Assembly: GCF_030272615.1 (NCBI RefSeq)
Contig: NC_081406.1
Coordinates: forward strand, 478,608,900-478,672,899
Direction: 5' to 3'
DNA length: 64,000 bases
Source: Cryptomeria japonica
Taxonomy: Eukaryota > Streptophyta > Pinopsida > Cupressales > Cupressaceae
Shown here: piece after piece, positions 1 through 11,817 of the stretch
Numbering within the stretch: position 1 is the stretch's first letter
Layout of the letters: every line of letters starts with the position of its first letter
Notes under the pieces: generated by a model
What the model saw: only the letters and a program-made list of their open reading frames with translations
Database searches by the model: none
Told to the model about the DNA's origin: nothing
Position numbers and translations under genes: made by a program

Positions 1-635
1 TAATATGAAAAGCAGCTTGTAGATTGCCTGATTTACATCTATATTCTACCAAATTGTTCTGTGTAATCGGTAACGTCTATTATTTTGAGTTAGCAAAGTG
101 GTAATCTTTTTGTCTATTATGATATGAACCATATTACGCATGTCTGTGGTGTATGAGAATTATTATGATAGGCCATATTGTTGATGATTCTATTTTCACA
201 AATTTGTGAAATTGATGATTTTGCAAGTTTTATGGAAGTCCATTGTTGAATGCTAACTTGGATAATATTTGATAATTGCTCAAATTGCAGGGAAATAATT
301 GAATAGTTTATTGAGTTGTCGTTGTATTGATCTTTATTGTTATTTTCTTGTTTCCCTTATGCCTCACATTTTATTTCCCCAGAGAATCTTAAATCAGAAA
401 ATACAAAAAAAAGAGAGAAAGTACAATTGTTCGTAAACCAGCGAGATTTAGTTCTAACTAGTAGGCCCCTTTACAGGTATAACCACATCAACCATTAAGC
501 TATCCATCACTGTCGAGACCTGACTACAGAGACCTTGGGGTAGTGAGTTACTCTAAACTTGTTACTTTTCATGAGAGGTGGTGAGTGTTTGCTTAAACTG
601 CCTGACTGTTGGTGGGTGTGTCAAAACGCACATCA
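1..635 (+). repeat. Element A 5' LTR (3' portion)
   Basis: Matches 17870-18506 almost end to end, with a few percent substitutions and small indels. Similarity stops at ...catca (635), where an LTR end is expected, and a primer-site-like sequence follows within ten bases. The start of this LTR lies left of the window. Confidence 0.9.
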
Positions 636-642
636 ACAAAAA

Positions 643-661
643 TTGGTGCTAGAAGGAGGGC
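643..661 (+). other. Element A candidate primer binding site
   Basis: The stretch ttggtgctagaaggagggc starts eight bases after the LTR end, where a minus-strand primer site belongs. I cannot assign the tRNA with confidence. It is not the tRNA-iMet type seen in the copia elements of this window. Confidence 0.5.
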
Positions 662-1356
662 CGTAGACTAAACCCCTTGTAGGAGAACTGTCATGCCCAA
701 AATTTAGGGCAAGAACGAGGTAAATTTTTTTTATAAACATAACTTTTAAAAGCATTAAATCGACAAATATAAAATATTATAACATGTTTTATCTTACTAT
801 GTTTAGAGTTAATCTTAACTCCTAGCTCAAGTAAGCAAATTATTAGTTAGATAAAAATGCAGAATACTAAAATAATTAAATACTATTTTAACTCATCAAA
901 ATTAGCCCAATAGATAATTCTGAATCCAAAACTCTCATTTGATAGACAAGGATACCATTAACTCCCAAGAGTCTTTATTATTATTTTTTTAAGAAGCATT
1001 AAAATTAGTATCGACACCTATATTTATAAGTGTCTTTATTTTTCTTAACAATAATTAAATATTAGACTGAGCTAAAGCAACAAAAGGGTCGATTATATTC
1101 GAAATGAATATTTTACTTTTATTTAAATTAAAATTCAATAATAATCCACAGATTTCAATTCATAAATATCTCAACCTATTTAAATTCACAATTAAATATT
1201 AACTGCATTAAAATTTAATTCATAACATCTCAATATTATTAAGTTTAAAAATAGATATTAACCTCGTTAATATTTTATCTATGACATCTCAATATTTTTA
1301 AATTTAAAGCACTAAAATAAATATTAATCTCATTAATATTTAGCTCATAAACATCT

Positions 1357-1357
1357 C

Positions 1358-1390
<33 letters not shown>

Positions 1391-1391
1391 T
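1357..1391. repeat. (CA)n-(TA)n microsatellite
   Basis: About twelve CA repeats followed by a short TA run, within solo LTR S1. Confidence 0.95.
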
Positions 1392-1477
1392 CCCTAGAGT
1401 ATTGCCCATGCAAACCCTAACCCCTTTTTTTTATTTATAAAATAAGGCTCTCCTTATGTTATTTTTTTATTTATTTT

Positions 1478-1488
1478 CATTTATAGCC
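1478..1488 (-). promoter_or_regulatory. Putative TATA box of solo LTR S1
   Basis: The minus strand reads ggctataaatg, next to GC-rich sequence upstream (1500-1820 in plus coordinates) and a T/A-rich transcribed side. This is the best core-promoter candidate in S1. Confidence 0.4.
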
Positions 1489-1876
1489 ACATTTTACCCT
1501 AGCCCTAACCGGGCTAGGGTTTCTTCTTTTCCTTTTGTTATTTTCGAGACTATGCAGGGCCGAATGGGTGGCGGCCATGACAAATGGCGAAGGGAGGTGG
1601 TGCTTTGAGGGGGGTGGCGGTGAGCAGTGAGTGACGGAGGTCTCATGTAGGAGAGGAGAGGCGGAGGGACTGGAGGGCATCGGTGGCTCCACCCGAACCC
1701 CGCTCACTATGGGTTTCCACAGTGGCGGCGTCCACTATGGATGCCCACAGTGGCGGCTCAGGCCGAGCCGACCACTGTGCTTTGCACAGTGGGTTTGGCC
1801 CGTGCCCTACCCGCTGTCCCCTTTTTAAAAAAAAGTTTTAATACATTTTTTTTTTCTTTATATAAATGCAAAATAA

Positions 1877-1877
<1 letters not shown>

Positions 1878-1942
<65 letters not shown>

Positions 1943-1975
1943 CACATATGTGTATATATGTATATATATGCAAAT
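1878..1975. repeat. (TA)n low-complexity tract
   Basis: Nearly pure TA dinucleotides with scattered TTTA and a central acacatatgtgt palindrome. It produces a spurious Ile/Tyr-rich reading frame. Confidence 0.95.
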
Positions 1976-3120
1976 ATATTTATATAAATATATATTTTAA
2001 ACAATCAATTTTATTTTATTTAACTTTACGAAATGTATGCATTTATACATTTATACATGCATATAATTTAGTTGTAGGTATATATATGTTTATATAAATG
2101 TAATACTATTACATCCAGGGCAATCCCCTTTCCTGCAATTATTATTATTATTATTTATCTCTGAACAATTAAACATATTAAATATTTTCTGCAAATCTGA
2201 TTATTTTATTAATTTCCTTTTTATTTTATACCCTATTGCCAAGTAGAAATAGTTAGGCTATCTAAAATAAGGTTTTTCTTTCTGCAAAATTAAAGTAATT
2301 AACATAATTAAACAATCTTAACACATAATCTATTTAAATCTAGAAATATAAAATAAATCTTTGGAGACGACTTTAATAAACTTTAGAATTTTTATTTTCT
2401 GCAAGTTAATAAAAAGACAGAATTAAATAAAATTTCAATAGCACTTTGTTTATCTAGAATTCCTTTAACTTTAACCATGCAATTAGGATTTAAACTGAAT
2501 CATTTAATTTCAAGCAACAAGCATGCAATCTTTAAATCATTACTTTATTTCCTTGATTTATTTCATATGCATAAGGGAATAAAATAAATTTATTGCTTTT
2601 TCAAAATATTAGCTACTCAACAAATATTAAATTTTGAAAAGCTTAGGAAACTAAATCCAGATTTATTCATTTCATTTTCTTGCAATATAGCAAATAACCT
2701 ATTTCATTTCTTTAAATTACATTTAAAAGACACTATCGTCATTTTTTCAAATAGGTCTCTCATTATTTAAAAATGAGGACTTTTAAGACAAAATAGTAAA
2801 AATATTTCCAATCAGGTTTCTGCAGCAAATAACTCCATCGAATTTTCCATTTGTCCTATTCCTTTCCTTCCAACAACCTACAAATAAAATCAAGAATATG
2901 ACCATGGAGTGCTCACCTCCCTGCCTAAGCTAACTAGTAGCCACCCCCGAACTCGGAGAACCAATTCCTAGACAGGTAACACACATGCAAACTCAAATAA
3001 ACAAGGGAAAGCAACCACAATCACATTCCCAACCAAAGCTACACTGCACCACACATTGTTATGTCTTTTGAAGGGTAGTAGTGGACCAAGTGCCCTGAGG
3101 AGACTGCAAGTATGGTAAAA

Positions 3121-3175
3121 CATATAGCCACCTCATGGCAAACCCAAAACATATAGCCACCTCATGGCAAACCAA
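3121..3175. repeat. 29-bp tandem duplication
   Basis: The phrase catatagccacctcatggca plus five following bases occurs twice, 29 bases apart, with one late difference. It lies inside S1 and is probably a local slippage duplication. Confidence 0.85.
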
Positions 3176-5276
3176 TTGCATCAAGTGTAACAACCTCACA
3201 TTCCTTATGCCCCCCAAGGCATTCATGCCTTATTTCCCTCATTATGACCCCCAATGCATAAACAAGCCATGCAGCAAGGGTCACATAAAATCCCTTGTGA
3301 TCACTCTCATAACGAGAGCCTCTCACTCGAGGGCTGTCACTTCTACCACCCACAAGACCAACCTCTCTCCCAAGAGTAGTTGGTCTTGATTACTCCCAAA
3401 ACACATACATTGCATAAGCACAAAACACCAAATAAATTTCCAAGAAATACATGCATGAAAACCAGTCTTTTTTTTTCACAGACATTTTTCTTTAAAACCA
3501 ACATACAATAAGAAAACATTACAAGAAAGTAGAACCAACCTTAAACTTCCCAAAGGTATGCAAGTTTTGTTGAGGATGAGCAGCGCAATTCCACAAGTCT
3601 TCTCTTTCTACCCTTAGCCAAAATTATAAATCCCAAATCTATCTTTTTCTTTTTCAAAATTCTTTTGTGTCCAAAAATGGAGAGTGGGTGATTACCCCCA
3701 AAATCTCTCTTTCTTGCTTAAGAAGACACTAGTGTGAGTTCTCTCCAGTTTCTAAAACTGAAAAGGAAAGTAAGGTAAAATGGGAAAGGGAACTCTCATT
3801 CAAAAAGGAAGGTTAACAACTTAGTTCAAGCCTTCTAATTTCCATTTTCGCACAACTTAGAAAAGTCACTTTTTAGGGTGTCTAAATGGTCACATGGGAG
3901 TAGAAACATGCCTAAAATTACTCCTAACCCTTAGGTATAGCTTATGGGCTTTAGGAAACCCTAATAAACTACCCCTAGGAGTCCATTTAACCCTTTTTAA
4001 ACCCCTTTGAAGTTTATTTCCGGGTCAAACATAAGTTGACCATCCCAAAAATTCCTTACCCAAGGCATATATGGAATCATATTAAATTAATTGAAAAAGC
4101 TATAGTTAAACAATTCCCTCCAAGAGACAAATTTAAAAACTCAAACATAAATCAACACATGTGTCAAGTGACACAAAGAAAATACCTTTACAAAATTGCA
4201 CATGAAATCTTGTCTCTTGTTGGATTTAAATAAATCAAATAAATAACATTTAACACACATGCATCATTTACTATTATGAATAAAATACGACACAAACGGG
4301 GTGTTGTCTCTCCAAATAGACAAACCCTGGTTGTACGAACATACATAGGTCTAGGTTTGGTTCTCCATAATATTTCCATGGTCACATGGATATCTTTTCT
4401 TGCACCACTCAAATACACATTAGTAATTTCCAATAACCTCGTATAATATTAAACACATGAATTAGAATACACATCCAAAACTTCGCATACAATTTACATT
4501 TGAACAATTCAATATATCTCATATCCAAATAAATCCACATAAGCAATTATCATAATTCTCATAATTTTGGCCCACACATAAAACATACATCCTAATTCTA
4601 TCATCATAATAAAGTCCCACAAATCCAATAATGACATACATCATCTCCAATTTATCCTATTCTAGAATCATATAGAGTTCTATATCATGAAGAATATAAA
4701 TGAATCATCAACATTCATCAATGTTATCCAATCATGGAATTATATAAGTTCTACATCCAGACATAGCTGACATATGTTAAATCAAGATTATCCAATCAAT
4801 GGATCTTTTAGGATTTCAAATCCATAACACATCAAAATGTACACCACAAGGTGCAATAACTCTATAACTTGGTTCAATTACTTTTCTCACCAATCTATCT
4901 GTCTAACACAGTCCATTCTATTGAATTACAAAGTATTTATTAATAGGGTCAAACATGGTCAACTAAGTTAATCAAAGCTTGGTTTGGGGAAGGCCTTACA
5001 AGAACCGCATATGGTACTTCTAGGAGATGGATTGATGCCCTTTACCCAGCCTGACCTCAACAACTAGCAAGACGATATTCTTACTCAAGTATACGGCTTT
5101 GCTTGGGACAATACGAAAAAGTTATAAGCATTGGTTACAAGTATGACAAGTCTTAGATAACGAGAGACAAAAGGCTATACATATAGAAGTAGAGGCACAA
5201 AGACAAATTCAATCCTGAGGTGAACCCACGAGAAAATTTACAACCACCTCCTCAACCAAATAATTGAGGTACTAGG

Positions 5277-7214
5277 TTGGATCATATATCATCTTTTTCT
5301 CCTGAGAGATTCCACCGAGTCCTGTGGAGTGGTTCTTCACCATCTGATTTAGTTGAGTTAGGACCTGCCACTAAGAGGAAGAAGAATAAAGTGAAGAAAC
5401 AACCCTCAACATCCTCACCAGTACAGTCATCCATACCCAACATAAGAGATCAACTAATCCCCAGTCTTTAGCCTATTGCTGCACCTTTTGTAACTCAATG
5501 TTCACCATTACTACCTTCGATGGCCTACTTCAACCAAGACACTACACCGCTAGGAACCATACCAGGGGGTATACATGACCTACCCAGAAACCTTGACAAA
5601 TTTTGCCGCAAATTTTACTATCTAGGTAGACAAATGGCTGATGAACATATTGAAGCATTCAAAGATGCGGTTGTTCATAATCATATTGAACACCAAGATG
5701 TAGTATGTAGACTCTTCCCATATTCACTTGGGGAAAATGAATACAATTGGTACTTAACCCTACTTGCAAACTCCATTACAAGTTGGGATCTTTTGGAGAA
5801 GGCCTTCATTGATCAATTCTGAGTGTATGTAGACCTTGGGACACTATACCATCAGTTTGCTTCTCTTAAGAAATTGTCGAATGAGCCATTAACAACTTTT
5901 AATACTAACTTCCTAAGGGCATTCAAGAGGCTACAAGCCCCTTACCAGGTAGCACCTAATGTAGCCATCGACTCATATCTGAGAGTTATTGACCCTTGGA
6001 CTGCTATGTTCATTAAAAAGAGTGTTCCTCAAGATCAAATGGAAACCTTAGCAAAAGTCTTCACTTTAGCGATTAGCATGAATCAGGAGTTGAATCAAAC
6101 CCTGGGAGGGATCAGATATAATTTACCCATAGGGGTGAATCAAGGAAATTACAATCAACTCCCAGGTGTACCCTCGTCTCTACCTATAGGTGCCCCAACA
6201 ATGAACCTCGTTCCAATTTATGCACCCCAACCATAGGCAAGTCAATAGTTCACAGCTCAAGCATCAACTTGGCAAAATGGTACCAATACCATTCCCACTC
6301 AAACATAGTACACTGGTTAGCCGCAAGCCAAAAATCAACAATTTGATAATATGAGTTCGACAAACCAACTTCCAAATACGACACCTAAGAATCAAGGATC
6401 CCATATATCCACTGAAGTAGAAGCCTTGAAGAAAATGATCTCGTGGGTTACTTTAGACTTGAGCCAGTTAAAGATGAATCCACCAGGAGGGTATAATCAA
6501 TCTCAATCATATAATAATCAACGAAACTACAATAACCAAAACCAAAATCAAAGGTAAAATAATAAACCTTATAATAGGTAGTGGAATATGGGTCTGAATA
6601 ACGGTGGGGTGAACCACAACCACCCAGATGCATGAGATAACCCAAACAATACAAAAAGTGTTAACCTTGCTGATATGAATCTACTAACAAATTGGTGCAG
6701 GTTGCATGACACAACTTCCCATTCTGAGGTTAATTGTGTACAGTTCAAGAAAATCATAAGAATTGCTCAAGCTGACTCTCAGCCCAAAGATTGTTCCAAT
6801 GATGAACCTGATAAGGTTAATACTGCCATGTTGGTAGATACTTTCCTATGTAAAGAGTTTCAAGCTGAAGCTGATGGCAAACCATGCATATACGATTCTC
6901 AGGCCTTTCAGACCAGGAACAACTATAATCTTAGAAGTCAAGGCAAGGCTCTGTTAATAGAGCCACCTCCCTCAACGGGTGGGTTTGTACCTTCGAACGC
7001 TAATGCGAGCAACAATCCATGTCCACCTCAAGCTTTCCAAGGAACACACCCTAGACAAGCTCTGGGGCAAGATTATGTTCTGAAAGGATCATTCGATGTT
7101 ACTAAAGAGATGGAAAGGACTGCCACTACTATGTCCTTGATGGAATTATTGAGATATTGCCCCAAACAGAAGAGGGCTCTCCCTAGGAAGTTGGAAATGT
7201 CATAATCACAGAGT
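5277..7214 (+). pseudogene. Element A gag (nonsense-riddled)
   Basis: Encodes the structural Gag polyprotein that would form the cytoplasmic retroelement particle. One frame runs from 5277 to about 8540 with in-frame stops. The central part (5520-6180) has a plant gypsy capsid look: NWYLTLLANSITSWDLLEKAF, then LYHQFASLKKLSNEPLTTFN. A Gln/Asn-rich linker follows, then a zinc-binding motif of C-x2-H-x4-H-x4-C form (WCRLHDTTSHSEVNC, about 6693-6740). Stops include four TAG codons between 6234 and 6320 in a Gln-rich stretch, a TGA at 5820 and a TAA at 6555. Which ATG was used is unclear; 5277 is the first in frame and 5520 follows a stop. The frame continues into protease, as expected for a gag-pol fusion. 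Confidence 0.8.
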
Positions 7215-7643
7215 AATGAGGTTAAGATGGTGGATTTTAATGACATTAATGTGAACCTTAGTAATGATGCAATAGAAAAACTACCATTTTTACTAAGTTT
7301 GAAGATATGTGGGAAGAATTTACATAACTGTTTGGTGGACTTAGGAGCTTTAGGAAACGTAATGCCTTACTCTATATGCCAACAACTTGGACTTCAACCA
7401 GTACGTGCAAATAGTAAGGTAGTAGAATTAGACAAAACAAAGGTTAATGTCATTAGAGAATTGAAAGATGTATACATCCAGTTGGGCGCTGATCCTTGAA
7501 TATCTCGTTATATTGACATTCAAGTGGTGGATATTCCAGAAGTATATGGGATGCTCCTCAGTAGAGATTGGTCCAAGACATTGGGAGGATATTTCTCAAC
7601 TTGTTTTACGTACTTATGGCTTCCTTGGAAGGGTGTGAGCAAC
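7215..7643 (+). pseudogene. Element A aspartic protease domain
   Basis: The polyprotein-processing protease, in the same frame as gag. The core reads CLVDLGALGNVMPYSICQQL (aspartate codon at 7338-7340). The usual DSG/DTG is DLG here, so the active-site triplet is altered. Downstream, VDIPEVYGMLLSRDWSKTLG corresponds to the family's conserved 'ilGRdwl' segment. A TGA at 7497 splits the domain and a TAG near 7644 ends it. It follows gag directly, with no separate start, as in other plant gypsy elements. Confidence 0.8.
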
Positions 7644-8340
7644 TAGATCCGAATTGATAGTGAGCCTAAATTGAAGAAATTGGTCACGGATTATGGTGCT
7701 CTTAATGAAGTGGCATTTGTTGTGGTAAGCCCAGGAGTTTACAGAGTCAATGAAATTCTTACTTTCTCTGCACCAACTTTGTTTCAACCATTTCAAACCA
7801 ACAAGATCACATAAAGAGGGCAGGTGAAAGAGTTCATTACAATAGTACAACAAGGAATGTGCTTATTAGGAAATACTATGAAGATACAAGAGTTGCTGCT
7901 ACCGAAGTGGTGTCGGATACACCATGAGGAACACTCAGAAGTTTCATGTATCCCATGTCATAATGAGATCACAAAGTTGATGAATCTGGTTCCATTTGAA
8001 GAAGATGATCATACCAACAATATGGGGGAAGTTCAAGGTGTCGAATTAGAGTCCCATACAATCGAGCCCATAGACAAGATTACCTTACCTAAAGAATACA
8101 ACCACAAGGTTCTTGCGATTAAGGTTGTTAAAAATGAAGAGGGAGATGTTCCTCTGGAGCCTAAGAAGGAAGAAACACAATCCAAATTTCAACCTCAATC
8201 TGAAGAGGAGGTTGTTCTGAATACAATTGAAGTGCTTCTACAACCAAGGATTGAACAAACTCAATTGTCACAAAGTCTTGAGCTTGAGAAGCAACAATCC
8301 TCTCTGAGCACTAACCTCAGCATTGACCCAAAGGTGAAAA
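7644..8340 (+). pseudogene. Element A protease-RNase H linker with second zinc-finger-like motif
   Basis: About 230 codons in the gag-protease frame. At 7908-7949 it has WCRIHHEEHSEVSC, a C-x2-H-x3-H-x4-C motif very similar to the gag zinc motif at 6693-6740. The rest is acidic and Gln/Glu-rich (7990-8330) with no recognised fold. It may be a spacer between protease and the archaeal-type RNase H. The second zinc motif could be a partial duplication of the gag end. Confidence 0.6.
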
Positions 8341-8790
8341 ATATGAAGAGACCAAAAGATGAAATATGGTTTTTAAAGTTTTATGGGTCAAGATCCAAAC
8401 AAGGCAGTGGAGCAGGCATTGAGTTAACCAACCCAAAAGGGAAAACCTTTTTAGCTTCTTACCGACTTCAATTCCCTTGTACTAATAACGTAACAGAGTA
8501 TGAAGCTTTAATTAGAGGATTACTTTTCGCTCATAAGAAAGGAGCAAAGTGTTTAAGGTGCAAGGAGATTCAGAGTTGGTGGTTAAAAAAGTGCGGAGCC
8601 AATACGCTTGCCATGACAAGAGGTTAGCGGCATATCCAAATAGAGTGTGGGATATGATTGAAGATTTTGAGGCTTTTGATATTCAATTGGTGCCTAGGAA
8701 AGTAAACAGAATACCCAATGCGCTGGCTGTAGCTGCTAGTACATTACAACCAATAATCCAATCCCCTTTAAAGAAGTTCTCAGTGGAATT
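8341..8790 (+). pseudogene. Element A archaeal-type RNase H (aRNH), placed before RT
   Basis: Degrades the RNA strand of RNA:DNA hybrids in dual-RNase-H plant gypsy elements. Recognised by FLKFYGSRSKQGSGAGI (8370-8420), TNNVTEYEALIRGL (about 8482-8523), GDSELVVKKV (about 8560-8590) and a C-terminal VNRIPNALAVAAS. The same blocks occur in element D at 37904-38260. The first catalytic aspartate (family F.DGS) is replaced by Tyr. A frameshift at about 8545 splits the domain: the first part reads in the gag frame, the second in the RT frame. Its position between protease and RT differs from D, where it follows the ordinary RNase H. Confidence 0.8.
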
Positions 8791-9960
8791 AATCTCTACA
8801 CATGATGTGCCTAATAATATCAAACATTTCCAAGTTGTCCTGGATGATGCCCATATCTTAGCTTTTCTCGCCAATTCGGGGGCTTTTGTAGATCAAATTA
8901 TTGATGAGGAAGACAAATTGGACGATTTCAATAACGAAGGTAATGTGGATATTTTGGATTTACCAACAAATGTTATTCCTAAAGGGATGGTCACCTTGGA
9001 GAGACTTTTCAATTTGGACCCAAGAGTGAAAGAGAGATTAACAACTAGTTCAGATGCCAGAAAATACAAACCTCATAATATTGGTCCGAAAGGACAAGAG
9101 AGAATTGTCTATATTGGGAAAATTTGCACTCAAAGAGAAAGAGAAAAGCTGATACATATCTTGAAAGAATTCATCGATGTAATAGCATGGGGGTATGAAT
9201 ATTTAAAGACATTTGATACAATGATTATCACCCATGTGATTCCCCTAAAACCTAACATAAAACCGTTCAGGCAAAAACATCGTCCAGTCAATGCACTAAT
9301 AGAACCTTTGATCTTCAAGGAAGTGCAAAAGCTAGTTTCCGCTAAGATAATTTTTCCAGTACAACATTCTACTTCGGTTGCTAATTTCATATTAGTATAG
9401 AAAAATAATGGAGAAATATGGCTTTGCATGGATTTTCGCAATCTCAACAAAGCCTCTGAGAAAGATAATTACCCATTCCCTTCTTTGGATGAAGTATTAC
9501 AAATTGTGGATGGTTCACAAATGATGTCATTTTTAGACAGTTATTCAGGATATAACCAGGTATTGGTAAATTATGAAGATTGTATGAAGACAACATGTAC
9601 AATGAAGTGGGGAACATATGTGTATAAAAGAATGCCATTTGGATTGATTAATGTTGGGGTAACCTTCTAGGGAGTGATGGATACAACATTCAAAGAATTG
9701 ATTGGAAAATGCATTATTATTTATATGGATGATTTGACGATATTTTCTAAGATCAGAGAAGATCACCCAGACCACCTCATAAAGGTGTTAGAGAGGTGTA
9801 GGAGATATGGGATTTCCCTTCATCCCAATAAATGTGTGTTTGGAGTGCCTGAAGGAAAGCTACTTGGCCATGTAATTTCTGAGAGAGGGATTTCTATAGA
9901 CCCAAATCGGGTAGAAGCATTATTAAAATACAAATGCCTGGTAGTAAAAAAGAGATGAGA
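8791..9960 (+). pseudogene. Element A reverse transcriptase
   Basis: RNA-dependent DNA polymerase of the element. An acidic connector (8791-9080) leads to ERIVYIGKICTQREREKLIH and FIDVIAWGYEYL, the usual entry to gypsy RT. Then come LCMDFRNLNKASEKDNYPFP (about 9420-9483), MMSFLDSYSGYNQ, KRMPFGLINVGVTF and the catalytic YMDD (9722-9733). The thumb follows with HPNKCVFGVPEGKLLGHV. In-frame TAGs at 9398 and 9668 break it, and a frameshift near 9940 moves the end into the RNase H frame. The catalytic aspartates are intact, so the damage is in frame continuity rather than chemistry. Confidence 0.92.
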
Positions 9961-10566
9961 TCTTTCTTCGAAAAGATCAATTTTGTGAGAAAATTCATTA
10001 CAGGGTTTGTAGAAATAGTGAAGCCTCTGAATGAAATGATGAAGAAGGATGCTAAGGTCAAGTGGACAACTGAAGCAAAAGAGGCTTTCACCCAGATCAA
10101 GAAATCCATCACTAAAGCTCATGTACTAACTAGTCCAGATTACACACTATCATTTTACATATATTCTTTTGCTTCACTACACTCTGGGGCAGCTGTTTTG
10201 ACGCAGAGGCAAGCAGGAGATGAGAAGCCTATTGCATTTATGAGTTAGCCTTTCAAAAGCGCTAAGGTTAGATATTCTTCTCTTGAAAAATAGGCCTTTG
10301 CATTAGTAAGAGCAGTCAAGAAGTTTAGACATTACATCCTGAGGAGTAAAATATATGTGATTGTTCCTAACCAAGCAGTAAAGTCACTACTCATGCAGTC
10401 TAAACTTGGTGAACAACGAGGGAAATGGATGGCAATATTGCAAAAATTTGACTTAGAGATGCATCCAATGAAATTAGTCCAAGGCCAAGGATTATCTCAG
10501 GCCATGGTGCCTGACATCCCTCAAATGCAGTGCCAACAATATACATTGAAGTCATTTACTTAGGAC
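9934..10566 (+). pseudogene. Element A classical gypsy RNase H and connection
   Basis: The ordinary RNase H that follows gypsy RT. It begins with the RT connection (MRSFFEKINFVRKFITGFVE), then SFYIYSFASLHSGAAVLTQ, where other gypsy elements have a catalytic aspartate early in the strand and A has Ser/Phe. It ends with GKWMAILQKFDLEMHPMKLV followed by QGQGLSQAM, matching the conserved end. Loss of catalytic residues in this copy is typical where a second, archaeal-type RNase H is present. TAG stops lie at about 10246, 10291 and 10561. Confidence 0.8.
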
Positions 10567-11817
10567 CCTTGGTACACAGATTTGGTATTTGTATTGTTGA
10601 ATAATAGGTGTCCTAAGGGATTGACAACTATGCAAAGATGAGCATTAAGGATCAAGAGTGCTAATTATATGATCAAGGATTTGGCACTCTATAGGAAAAA
10701 TTATGAGGATATTTACCTTTGGTGCCTTGATCATCAAGAAGCTCATAATATGATTAAGGAATTTCATGGGAAATATGGTACTGGTCATGGGTCGGCTGAT
10801 GCCACTGTACATTAAATTCTAAAGGCTGGATATTATTGGCCTAGCATATTTAAGGATACTCATGAACATGTCCAACATTGCCATACGTGTCAAACTACAG
10901 CCTCCAGAGAAAGAAATCCTGCTATGCCTCTCCAACCAGTGTTTGAGGTAAGACCTTTTGTTCAATGAGCCCTAGATGTTGTAGGAGTTATTAACCCTAA
11001 TTCATTTGTAGGACATAAGTTTATTCTTATAGCAACAAATTATTGTACTCAGTGGATGAAAGCCATAGCCTACCGCAATGCTACTGCTGAGGTAGTCTTG
11101 AAATTTATTGAAGAACATATCGTCACCAGGTTTGGTATGTCGCTCGCTCTGGTATGTGATAATGGTCCTACTTTTACTTTTGCACAGTTGATGCAATGGT
11201 CATACCAATATAAAGTGATATTGAAATTTTCATCCAACTATTACCTGCAAGGTAATGGGGTAGCTGAATCCACAAACAAGAACATCCTAGATGTCATCAA
11301 GAAGCTACTCAAGAAAAACCCTAGGGATTGGCATAATCAATTGAGATATGCCCTATGGGCTGATCAAACCAGAATAAAAGCCACCTTGGGAACTTCTCCA
11401 TACTACCTTGTCTATGGCCAAACCCTTATTTTCCCAATTAACTTGCAAATATCGGTCCTCCAATTAATGAAAGAACTTGACATCGCGGATCAGGTAGAGG
11501 TTCACCTCTTAAACTTGTTAAGACTTGATGAAAAAATAATTAATACGTTACAACACTTTGCCAAGCATCAAGCCATTGTTAAGTGATGGTTTGATAAAAG
11601 AGCCAAGGTGAAATCTTTTTGGATCTCTGACCTAGTCTTGTTATGGGACAAGGCCAAGGAAAAGAAAGGTGATCATCACAAGTTTGAAAGGTTGTGGCTA
11701 GGTCCTTACCAAATAGCTGAAATTCTAGGCGAGAACACTTTTAGGTTAAGCTCATTGACTGGAGAACTAGTACCATTGCCCATCAATGGTTGGTTCCTCA
11801 AGCACTACTTTGATTAA
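10567..11817 (+). pseudogene. Element A integrase
   Basis: Joins element DNA to the host genome in the nucleus. The zinc-binding HHCC part reads EFHGKYGTGHGSADATVH ... HCHTCQ (about 10755-10890). The catalytic core has VVGVINPNSFVGHKF, VCDNGPTFTF (second Asp, about 11158) and GNGVAESTNK (the Glu, about 11257), a DD35E arrangement. The C-terminal part (11608-11817) has the gypsy feature LWLGPYQIAEIL and ends FLKHYFD with a TAA. Stops at about 10639, 10813, 10966 and 11584 disable it. It is in the same frame as the RNase H. Confidence 0.9.

Larger units (their letters stand above)
689..5000 (-). mobile_element. S1: 4.3-kb solo LTR inserted in element A leader
   Basis: The block starts tgtcatgcc and ends ggccttaca, an imperfect terminal inverted repeat with the TG...CA ends of an LTR. 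It is flanked by the 5-bp direct repeat agaac (684-688 and 5001-5005), the signature of integrase-mediated insertion. No second LTR, primer site or coding region is visible inside, so it reads as a solo LTR left by recombination. On the minus strand a TATA-like box (1478-1488) is followed by an aaaccctagc stretch, which suggests minus orientation with a long U3 (about 5000 down to 1490) and an R-U5 of about 0.8 kb. A non-coding element of another kind is possible. Confidence 0.8.

Noticed and set aside
1741-2097. 118-codon open frame rich in Ile and Tyr
   Set aside because: Produced by the TA microsatellite; no domain and no codon structure.
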